NCBI RefSeq assembly: GCF_038002825.1
Contig: NZ_JBBODF010000001.1
Span: 2,852,001 to 2,916,000 of the forward strand
DNA: 64,000 bases
DNA from: Paenibacillus sp. FSL H8-0048
GTDB lineage: Bacteria; Bacillota; Bacilli; Paenibacillales; Paenibacillaceae
Reading direction: 5' to 3'
The notes beneath the pieces are model-generated. The model was not told the DNA's origin and did no database searches. It saw only the letters and a program-made list of their open reading frames with translations. A program made the position numbers and the translations under genes. The stretch's first letter is position 1. Each line of letters begins with the position of its first letter. This document shows positions 11,501 through 20,000 of this stretch, in pieces.

Positions 11501-12740
11501 AGAACTGAATCTGGCGGTTAGGATATTGGAAATGGGTCAGAGGCGGCAGTTTCCCATACTTCACAGTTAAGACTGCTTTGACAAGACCCGCTATTCCGGC
11601 CGCGTTATCAAGATGGCCCAGGTTTGCTTTGATGGAACCCAAAGCGCAAAACTGTCTGTTCATGATATATCGGGATTCATAAGCCTTAGAAATCGCTTCA
11701 ATCTCAATTGGATCACCGAGCCTGGTTCCGGTACCATGTGCCTCCCAGTAGCGGATCGACAATGGATCAATGCCTGCAGCCTCCCACGCCCTCACAATAA
11801 CATCCTTTTGCGATTCCGAATTTGGCGCAGTCAAACCGATTGAGCTGCCAGTCTGGTTGATGGCACTTCCTTTGATCACTGCATAAATGGAATCCTTGTC
11901 CCTTACTGCGCGGTGAAGCGGTTTCAGCATTACTGCTGCAACTCCCTCTCCCATACCGGTACCCTCAGCGTTTTCGTCGAAGGAGCGGGTTCTGCCATCT
12001 GTTGCTTCTACGCCAATCCAGGTATTACGGACCGGAAGAATATTGATCTTGACCCCTCCAGCTACTGCCTGAGCACTCTCCCCCCTGCATATGCTTTGGC
12101 AGGCCATATGTACTGCAACAAGAGAAGAAGAGCAGGTTGTGTTAATAAGCATGGAAGGCCCCTTCCAGTCAAGCAGATAGGAAATGCGGGAACCAATGAA
12201 TGGCTGGATATTGCCTGCAACCGCCATTGAAGCCAAGTCAGGATACCCCTCCTCAATAATCCGCTTGTATTCACTCTCATTCCCGAAGCCCACAAATACA
12301 CCGGTGTTACTCCCTTTCAGGGCATGGCCTCCATAACCGGCATCTTCGATACATGCCCATGCGGTTTGAAGAAACAATCTTTGATTGGGATCCATTAAAT
12401 TAGCCTCGTTGGGTGACAGGTTAAAAAAAGAATAGTCAAAATCATCTATTCTCTCCAGATAACCGCCTTCTTCGTACACAAGTCCGTCAATTGGCTTCCC
12501 GGAATGCTCCAGAATATCCTCTACATCTTTTTTCCGATTCAGCGGAATAGGCCCCACACAGTCCGCACCAGACTGGATAAGCTCCCAAAATTGCTGCAGT
12601 GAAGAAGCACCAGGCATTCGGACGGACATTCCCACTACAGCAATATCCATCTCACCGTTGAGTTCATCTGTGCCTGCGGTGTGTAATGCTCCGCTTTCTT
12701 CATCTTCGAATAATTGATCAATACGAAAATCATTAATCAT
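5511..12740 (-). CDS. Trans-AT PKS with terminal condensation domain: KS-KR-ACP-KS-ACP-C
   Basis: A 2409-residue megasynthase. KS1 (about 30-455) has Cys203 in TTCSSSL, EAHGTGT and KANLGHLD. KR (about 871-1093) has GGSGGI for NADPH and the Ser and DYTAAN catalytic residues; it lacks the B-type Asp (HSAGRGGGG). ACP1 carries Ser1197 (GGNSI). KS2 (about 1255-1680) has Cys1426 and both His motifs. A second carrier has Ser1904 (GGDSL). A condensation domain (about 1958-2400) follows with intact HHINVDG. There are no AT domains, so loading is in trans by one of three discrete ATs. The ATG at 12740 overlaps the AT 2 stop as ATGA. Ending a PKS with a C domain and no thioesterase is notable: it either condenses with an amino acid held on a separate protein or releases the chain onto a free amine. 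Confidence 0.95.
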   Translation of the reverse strand: MINDFRIDQLFEDEESGALHTAGTDELNGEMDIAVVGMSVRMPGASSLQQFWELIQSGADCVGPIPLNRKKDVEDILEHSGKPIDGLVYEEGGYLERIDDFDYSFFNLSPNEANLMDPNQRLFLQTAWACIEDAGYGGHALKGSNTGVFVGFGNESEYKRIIEEGYPDLASMAVAGNIQPFIGSRISYLLDWKGPSMLINTTCSSSLVAVHMACQSICRGESAQAVAGGVKINILPVRNTWIGVEATDGRTRSFDENAEGTGMGEGVAAVMLKPLHRAVRDKDSIYAVIKGSAINQTGSSIGLTAPNSESQKDVIVRAWEAAGIDPLSIRYWEAHGTGTRLGDPIEIEAISKAYESRYIMNRQFCALGSIKANLGHLDNAAGIAGLVKAVLTVKYGKLPPLTHFQYPNRQIQFSDTPLYVNTELADWKPDIYPRRCAVSSFGITGTNCHVILEEAPEGKADELASQGQAAVFTLSARIPSALSEAVRSWREAIRSNADWRAICYISNCGRGHYSNRVAFIVRSHKELEDKLELLEERLEADVSRGIYITLTDENERSPYKSSVNESNGLEYPLQDYYHQNELACLEQLCQSYVEGLTIAWDHLHKGKERQKLHLPAYPFQKHRCWLPDPGTSEQSIRLLAPIWKEAGIPLARPLNVPSMDGGAVLVFKDRMGKSQAVIDHFRSLKYLVVEIEDTGEGFEQTGELKFKTGTDEDAYQLLCKCLEHLNIIRIIYMSALACTDERSDSAHTQRLARSTGNFFYFTKHFMKRRFNNPIDVALISNYCYEITGDEPDLLPENAALYGLGKTIRLESPLHCRCIDIDDDITTEQILHELACPFDSYTVAYRKGCKYVESWKEVEPASGPQQQLELDSQGIYVVAGGSGGIALELISDWAEEMPASYALISSTGFPERTAWPAFGKEQADSVLARRVEACRQIESKGSHLFFYTTDISDSNALDVTLNQIRTEHGPIKGVVHSAGRGGGGYIFNKSAEEFWRVMAPKVSGTRNLHTLTSQDPLSFFVLFSSVTTISGGLGQGDYTAANHYQDVFADYRHRTHPDQITLCINWSAWENTGMAGQHKHDRSRDIFTALPVARAVKAFRQAFRQPYRRVAIGTIRENGHIYGLTPDSLGIGLSTELRSQLDQEKKRPLQAAAKTQIMGTQEKHLQQIEEQIGQVWADVLGYSRFHIDDNFFEIGGNSIYITRVYEKLLPHYPGVLSMADLFAYPTLAKLADYIYAQAEITKEAIPYSDDIKGEQSIAIIGLSGVFPYAENADEFWENIDQQMDCIRMFPEGRISDSTPFQWLTANTGTEKSYVEGGYLNRVDAFDHRYFRISHKEASLMDPNQRIFLQQAWKAIEDAGYGGDSIRGSKTGVFVGYIGLPVYGQIVSLLEPESAPLALAGNVTSIIASRIAYLLDLKGPSMVIDTACSSSLVAIHRACLSLRNGECEQAIAGSVKIIPLPVADISGVGIESSDYKTRTFDDASDGTVWGEGSAAFVLKPLSTAVRDGDRIYAVIKGGAVNQDGSSSGITAPNPLAQEQLLVDAWKDARIPPESISYIEAHGTGTRLGDPIEISAITKAFERFTDKKQFCAIGSVKTNIGHLDHCSGAAGLLKAVMALQHRTIPATLNFQKPNQNIDFGNSPVFVADKSIPWIADAPLRCGVSSFGLSGTNCHLVLEEAPVQNSTVLKPAGQLELCTISAASAEAFTALVKDCVYELRYGSSVDLRQISYTLNSGRGHYSHRAAMVVSSIGELIRILEQFLIRGAFHRPEEGIFYRGELSREQLKQVPECPHPGDDRELLMRFGEYYVDGGRIEWSQWYEADPPAKIKWPVYPFANTRCWFEVNRMMSLPWLTLKEENSSANLQPAELPDKEAGNTRARLAKIWNDILGIEKINTSGHFFDLGGDSLSIMVLSSKINKEFGCHLPASLLFEEPEFMKQALLIEEQSCIQEKDNRRIGSSKRSAYPLTPSQLNVYIHQVISENKTLYNETHSYRVIGRLDSSRLESAFQSLIRRHGSLRTSFDIREGEIVQLVHEDVVFKLDSKTIGKSQIHAAVNEFIQPFDLKQAPLLRACLLEVEGEEEQILLFDVHHINVDGKSMEIMAAEIRQLYGGASLPPLQVQFSDYTVWFNEEYLHSEEFRKQRAYWLKEYQSRSAPMVFPFKRWENEEGSAVASVYASKKFEVSSTLIRTAASDTNATSFILAVAILNIVLAKICQTDDITIGYPVLGRPVEDVQSLIGMFTNMIGIRNYLSPELNFNEFVDRVRQKVGSSLDHQEYPLQLVMDELAETPSSRRDPLFNTVIVYEVYEEEKGRFQHDEIQLALMDNDHRSMRFDLLLHVVQVIDGWRCSFLYNPAKFEDGDAELLGAEYISVLKKVSAACGTTIGQLTGLSRMDHISGCEKVENEISVEFEW

Positions 12741-14017
12741 AACAGCATCCTTTCTGCATATTCCGGAAATAGGTACTCTAACCCAGTCGCATGGAGCATG
12801 CTCATGATTTTTCTCTGCTTTGTCTCCGGCTCAACACGCTTCGTCTCCAAAATCTGATCAAGACACCTGAGCGCTGTCAACGATGCTTCTCTATCGGGAT
12901 AACAATCGGCTTTCTCCGCCGCTTCCAGCAACGTAGCCAGCACTTTGTAAGGTTCAGATACCCCCTGCTCATAAGCAAGGGGGTCCATATTATCATTGCG
13001 GGTAGTGGCAACAATGGAAAGACAGCCGGCAACCACATTAAAGGTGTATCCTTTGCCAGCCACTCCCGCCTTTCCAGGCAGAACCTTGTATGCTTTCAAA
13101 AGGTTTTCCCGCTCGGAAGGTGAAGCATAAGACTGGCATTGAACCGGAAGACCGCTCTTGCCGAATAACTCCGTTAACAACCGGCCTGTTCCCATTTCCA
13201 CAGCTTGGTCCACCCGCTGATTTAAGAACTGCATCGTTTTGCTCCATTGCACCGGCATCACCAGTTGCTTCTCCATTAAATGGGCTATCGTATTGCCATC
13301 TATTGCAGGCAGTGCAGTAGTATTCATGATAATTGGAAATTTGGGACGGCAAAATTCAATGGATCTTATCCTTTGACGGATCTCCATTGCTACAGGCTCC
13401 ATCATGGCACAATGAAACGGGGCGCCCGTAAAGAGCGGAGTCACGCTTGCGCCTTGCTCCATAACCATCGACTCCACTTGCTCCAGGAGCGGAGCATACC
13501 CTGATACTGCAACCTGATTATCCGTATTGAAACAAGCGATCCCAACGGTGCCCCCGGTCTTTGCCTTCACTTTCTGACATATTTGCTCTACCTCTGTTTC
13601 GGCCAGTCCATCAATCACTGTCATATATCCGTCTTCCTGCCTGGCAAGCTGCATTGCCAGCCGGCTGCGCTCCATCACCAGCTCCAATCCGTTCTGGAAG
13701 GTGATCACACCGCTGCATGCCAACGCAGAATATTCACCAAGACTATGACCGGCGACGAATTGCGGCCGGATACCTATATCTCTATGAAAAGCTCTGAAGC
13801 AGGCGATGCTGATGACATAGATGGCAGGAAGCGCATGTTCAAGCAGGCTCATATCTCTTAATGTGCCATCAAAACAATATTCTTTTAAGTCAAAACCCAG
13901 TTGCCTGCTAGCGTCATGAAACAAATCTCTAGTCTCGCGGCAAGAATCATATAAAGCTCTGCCCATTCCTACATGTTGTGCGCCTTGCCCAGGGAATACA
14001 TAAGCCAAGTTCCGCAA
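12737..14017 (-). CDS. Discrete trans-acting acyltransferase (AT 2), divergent
   Basis: A 426-residue FabD-like AT lying between an NRPS and the PKS it presumably serves. It has FPGQGAQ, GHSLGEYS (Ser92), ERSRLAMQ with the carboxylate-binding Arg, and GAPFHCAMM around the catalytic His. That last motif differs from the SAPFHSPLM of the other two ATs, and the protein is more divergent overall. The C-terminal extension (GCLSIVATTRN onward) is retained. The open frame reaches a GTG at 14047 inside the NRPS end, but that GTG has no ribosome site. A TTG at 14017 is preceded by AGGAGG (14024-14029) with six-base spacing, so TTG is the likely start. This divergent AT is a candidate for transferring an unusual extender such as hydroxymalonyl; that is inference. 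Confidence 0.9.
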   Translation of the reverse strand: MRNLAYVFPGQGAQHVGMGRALYDSCRETRDLFHDASRQLGFDLKEYCFDGTLRDMSLLEHALPAIYVISIACFRAFHRDIGIRPQFVAGHSLGEYSALACSGVITFQNGLELVMERSRLAMQLARQEDGYMTVIDGLAETEVEQICQKVKAKTGGTVGIACFNTDNQVAVSGYAPLLEQVESMVMEQGASVTPLFTGAPFHCAMMEPVAMEIRQRIRSIEFCRPKFPIIMNTTALPAIDGNTIAHLMEKQLVMPVQWSKTMQFLNQRVDQAVEMGTGRLLTELFGKSGLPVQCQSYASPSERENLLKAYKVLPGKAGVAGKGYTFNVVAGCLSIVATTRNDNMDPLAYEQGVSEPYKVLATLLEAAEKADCYPDREASLTALRCLDQILETKRVEPETKQRKIMSMLHATGLEYLFPEYAERMLL

Positions 14018-14023
14018 TTTGTT

Positions 14024-14029
14024 CCTCCT
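14024..14029 (-). promoter_or_regulatory. Ribosome binding site deciding a TTG start for AT 2
   Basis: The minus strand reads AGGAGG six bases before TTG at 14017. This perfect site straddles the NRPS stop codon (14028-14030) and rules against the upstream in-frame GTG at 14047. Confidence 0.8.
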
Positions 14030-17000
14030 ATCCGCCGGCCTTTTCACCGGTGTTTTTCAATGCGAACCGTTGAACGGCGTAGCTGCATTGAGCCGCCACC
14101 TGATTGACAACCAGAGAATTTATCCGCTCACGATTGTACAGCCATATCATTTGCAGGCCATGCTCGCCTTCCCATGTACAGCAGCAGATCAAATCAAAGT
14201 ACAACCTCTCCCGGCTCCACTCGGGAAGCGTATCGCCGAAGACGAGCGCCGGGATAAACTGCCCTGCCTCAGGAGAGGATTGAAAGATTGATTGCGTCCA
14301 TTCAGTTCCCTCTTCGTTCCTCATCCGTGCATACATGTGCTCCGACTGGCGTATTGCATCCAGCATTCCTTTGGCTTCAAGCGGCCGGTAGGTCATTCCG
14401 TGAATCCGCCGGTCCTGAGAAATATAAGCAAAGGAAAGCGGATCCAGGCCAGTGGAACGATGCAATGCCGTCAAGAAGAGAACGGTCAATACGCTTTGAA
14501 GACTGTGGCTCCCTTCAGCAGCATATTTATTAAGACCGTTGACTGCATCGACTCCAATGTCCATAATGACTTTCCCATACTCCTCTGCTCTGGAAGGAAT
14601 CGCAGATCGTTCCCGCCATTGTTCAGGCATCGGGTTCACCCAAGTCAATACCGGCCGGTTAATCCGCTTTTTGAGCAACGCCGCCATATGCCGGACACTT
14701 GGATGCTCAAATAAATCTACAATCCGGAGTACGCCCGGATAACGTGCCTCTATTCTCAAGTGCACGCGGGTAAGCAGTATAGAGTTACCTCCACTTTCAA
14801 AAAAATTATTCTCCGGATTGATCTCCCGCACTTGAAGAACTTCTTTCCATATTCCTACAATTTCTTCTTCCATCGGGTCCAGGGCAGCACCTGATGATAC
14901 GGCGCCGGGTAGCACGCGGGCTTCAAGTGCGCTCCTGTCGATCTTACCGTTTTGATTAACCGGCAGACGGTTCATGACTGAATAAGACGAAGGAAGCAGG
15001 GCGGCAGGGAAATATCCGGCCAGCCATTGCTCCAGCTTCTCCTTATCGATTTGCTGTTCAGCACCAATAAATGCAACCAGAATAGCGCTGTCCGCTGCCT
15101 TCTGCCGCTTCATAACAATCGCTTCTGCGATTCCCGGATATTCCAGTATCTTCAATTCAAGCTCCAGAGGATTAAACCGGATTCCCCTTAATTTAATTTC
15201 ATGGTCCCTTCGGCCAATGAACCGGAGCTCACCGCCGCTGGTCCACTGCACCAAATCTCCGGTCCGGTACAATGTCTTCTCAGGAAAAACCGGATGACTA
15301 ATGAAGCATTCTTCCGTCAGTTCCGGCTGATGAAGATATCCCCTCGCAATACCTGATCCGGCAACGCATAACTCCCCGGTAATGCCTGCAGGAAGCGGAT
15401 TTATATCCCTATCCACAACAAGACATTCCACATTGTCAATGGGTTTGCCCATCAGAACCTCCTGCCGATCCTGGTCAAACCGGTAAACAGTAGAACAGAC
15501 GCTATTTTCAGTTGGCCCGTATTCATTGTATAGCTGCACATGACTCAGACATTCATAATGACGTTTCACTAGTTCTTCTCCAAAGGCTTCTCCTGCCAAA
15601 GTGACACTTCTCAGAGACGACAGTGCATCGGGAATCTCATACAGCATGGCTCTGTAAAAAGCCGGAGTAATCAACAGATGGGTTACCTGCTCCTCTAGCA
15701 GGGTCTGTCTGATGTAGGCCAAATCCATCCTTGATTCCTGAGGCAGCAGAACTAATCGTGCCCCTGTACTTAATGCACTGAAAATATCCTCAACCGAACT
15801 GTCAAACGACACTGAAGGCAACTGTAAAATGACATCCTCCGGTCCAAAACCGTAGGTTCTGGTTCGCCAGCTAATGGTATTAACAATGGACCGGTGCTCA
15901 ATCATTACTCCCTTAGGGGTACCCGTACTTCCCGAAGTATAGATGAGATAAGCAAGGTCTTCTTCCTTCACTACATCTACCGCCCGGCAATCAGACTCTG
16001 AGCAGGAGGAATCGCTGCCAAGCCTGTCCATATGAACCTGGCAGATCTCCGATCCAAAGCGCTGCGACATTGAACTGTGTATCAGCACAATTTCTGCTCC
16101 GCTGTCTTCCAGCATCAATTTCATCCGGGCATGCGGCATTTCGGTGTCCAAAGGCATATACGCGCCACCGGCCTTTAACACCGCCATAATTGCGGCCACC
16201 ATCTCAAATGAGCGTTCCAGACAAATGGCAACGATTGTTTGCTGCCTCATCCCTTGACGAAGCAATTCCTTCACAACCTGCCTTGCATATTCGTTCAGCT
16301 GGCCATAGGTCATATGGCTACCAGCGTATGTCAGCGCAACGTTATCCGGAAACCTGGCGGCACTTTCTTCGAAAAGCCTGTGCAAAAGATAATCGCCATT
16401 TCTGTTCGGGGAATGGATCATTCCGCTTTCCAGCATTAATTGGGTTTCCGCTTCATTTAACAAGTTCAGCTTTGAGAGCGGACGCTCCGGCAGCGCTGCA
16501 ACTTTTCCGATCACGATAAAAAATCGTGTCATTATCCCGTCAATCTCTTCCTTGCTGAAATGCCCGCTATGATAGACGACATTCATTGCGATGCTGCCAT
16601 CCTTTAATTCAAACATAAGGTTAAACGGATAGTGCGGACGGCTCGTAACTTCAATATGTTCTACCCGCAAATCCTGATCCTTCGCCAGCATCTCTTGGCT
16701 AATCGGGTAGTTATCGAATGAGAGCGTATGATCAAACCATTCTCCGGATACATCAGCCACTTGCATTTCATATAATGGTAAAAACCCAAAGGCCTGATTA
16801 TCCCATAGATCGGCTTGGAGTCTATGAGCAACCTGATAATAGGTTTCTCCCTCCTCACTTATCAAGCGTACCGGAAGCGCACTGGAGTAATGGCCCACTG
16901 CCTTTTCGAAGGCTCCGCTGGATGGCCGTAAAGTAGTGACACACCCGAATACAATATCCTTTCGGTTTGTAAATTTATGAAGAAAAATTCCCCAAAGTGC

Positions 17001-20000
17001 TTGAATGGCCACACTAAGGGAGGTTCTTGCTCCTTCGGCAAGCCGGTGTACTCCTGCACTTAACACAGCATCCATCGTATACCGTTCTACTTCTGATATT
17101 CCCGATTTGTCCGAATTTCGTTTACTGGAAGACAAGAGCACACCATCACCCGAATATCCGGCGAGATAGTCCTTCCAATGGTTTTTAGCCAGTACATGAT
17201 CCTGTTGCCTGATCCATTCTACGAAACGCTGATAGCCTGCAGGTACAGCCAGCTCCTTCATGCTCCCGGACCGATAATATTCCTGCATCCACTCTTCCAG
17301 TACCACAGCCAAACTCCATCCATCCATCACGATGTGATGATAGCTTAGAAGGATATAGTATTCTTCAAGACCTGCCTTGAAAATATTGGTGCGGATCGCA
17401 GGTTCCATGCGCAGATTAAAACCGCGTCTGCGATCTGTTTCTTTGAAGGCAGTTAAGGCAAGTTCTGCCGGACGGCTATCCATATGCGACCAATCAACTA
17501 GGTGAAATTCATAAAACATACTGTCGCGGGTAGTTTGAACCGGCTCATCTTCTTCGTCATAGTTAAAAATATTTCGCAGGATACTGTGACGGGCAATCAC
17601 CTTTTTGTAAGCGCTCTCTAATGTATGGGCATCCAGAGTACCTGCCACATGGATGCACAACTGTTCCATGTAAACAGAAGACTGCTCATCAAGCTGCTTG
17701 TAGAGCAACAATCCCATTTGTGCCGGTGAGAGCGGATAGGGATACGCACTATTGCCGGCACCGCAAAGATGCAGACATGATTCTTTTAAATGTTCTGAAA
17801 AGACCTGCACATCCCCGGCGTTTAGACTATAGTTCAAACGAATGACAAGTCTGCCTTGTTCAATTGAGCTGTTCATAACTAGTGCATGCCGAACGGGCAT
17901 TTCCTCATGTACAAGCGACTGAAACGACCCGGGCACCAACTGCAATCCGGAAGCATTCAGCGAATCCAGTTCCCCCATATAGTTGAACAGAATCCCCGGC
18001 AGGACAGGAGAAAACTTTTCCTTGATCCATGAATAACCTATACCGTGATTGGGCACGTTTCTCAGCCGCTGGGTGAGCCCTTCAAGGTTATCCCCCGAAC
18101 CCCTGCCCCATTCCAGCATAAAAGGGAAAATAGTGGTGAACCATCCGACAGTACGGGATACATCTATCCCTGATATTACTTCATGCCGGCCGTGGCCTTC
18201 GATATCCACCCACAAGGTCTGCCTGCCGCTCCAGAGAAAATGGGCCCTGGAGAGAGCAGCCAACAGAAACTCATCCATCTTCATCCGTCTATTCTCCATT
18301 ACATCATGTAGCAGCTTGCGGGTCTCTCCCATACTGAATTCAACAGAGAGCTCGCCCCTCTCACTCCATATTCCCCCACTTGGAAGTTCAAGAATTTCGG
18401 CCGTGAAATCTTCACTCACATTTTTCCAGTATAACCATTCATTCTCCGGAGTTTCCCGGTCAAAATAGCCTTCAGCTCGGGAAGCCCAGGAATAGAATGA
18501 CACCGAAGCCGCCTGCAATTCATTGTGAATATCCGCCTTGACGGCATTAATCATAGCATCGAGATCCTCCATAATAATCCGCCAGGAGACGCCGTCTATA
18601 ATTAAGTGATGGAACACCAAACCAATGAAATCACAGGTCTCCGTCCTATACAATCCCGCCCGTGCCAGAGGTCCGTCCCATACATGAATGTCTTGTGCCA
18701 GCTCTTGCAACAGGGTATCTATTGATACAGGTAACCCGCTTATATCTGTAACCTTTAATGGGCAGTGGTCCTGACGGCTGCCGATACGCTGGACAATTTG
18801 ATCTCCTTCAAGCTTAAATTCCATGCGCATAGCGCTATGTACAGCTGCCAACCGGTTCAAGGCTTCCTCCAGCACTTTCGGTTCAACAGCTTCAGCACTC
18901 TGCAGCACTAACCCTTGGCAAAAAAAGAATTCACTGCCTCCCATTTCTTCGAAATAAGTCCTTTGAATCGGAGTCAACCTCACCAGCCCGCCATCATATT
19001 CCATGAGCTGTTCCGGTATCCGGGTCAACCTCATCTGCTGTGCGCATTCCTTCAGTACCGGATAATGAAGTACATCCAGAACCTTCAGTGTGTAGCCGTT
19101 CTTACCTACTCTTGAAACAATCTGCATGGCTTTAATCGAATCACCGCCAAGACTGAAAAAATCATGATGTTTAGAAATCCTGCCTGGAGGATGAAGAACC
19201 TCACTCCAGACCTTAAGAAGGATCTTCTCCTGTTCATCATCGGGGATCAACCGCTCCGATCCTGTATCTTCAACCGTTCTCTGTGCAAATCCGGATAACG
19301 CTGTACGGTTAATTTTCCCATTTGCATATACCGGCATCTCATCCAGCATAACGTAATAACTGGGCATGGAATACCGGGGCAAAAACCGGGCAAGATGCGC
19401 CTGAATTACATCATCCAGAGGCTCACTGGCCACATAATATAATACAAGGCTCTTGTGCCCTGCGACGTCTTCTGTCACTGCGGCCGCGACAGATTGAATC
19501 CCGCCTAGACCAAGCGCACAACTCTCAATTCCCCCAAGTTCAACGCGGAACCCGCGGACTTTCACCTGATGATCTGCACGTCCGGCAAATAACAGCTGAC
19601 CATCGGCTTGCATTCGTACCAAATCACCGGTCCGGTAGCATCTTTCTTCCTGATTCAGCGGATTAGGCACGAAACGCGTCTTGGTTAGTTCCGGCTGGCC
19701 GATGTAACCTCTGGCAATACCTTGTCCGCACAGCCATAGCTCACCCATAACTCCGGCGGGCACTAGACGCTGGTGCGAGTCCATTACCATTGCCCGGCAA
19801 TGGGGAAACGGCCGCCCAATAGGAACATTCGACCGGAGAACATCGGCTTTCACTTCATATATGGTCGCATATATTGCAGCTTCTGTTGGGCCATACAAAT
19901 TTATTAGCCGCACTTTCGGCAGATGCTCGAATACGCCCCGGCATAGCATTAACGGTAATGCTTCACCGGCGGCAAATATGTATCTCCAATGTGTCGGAAT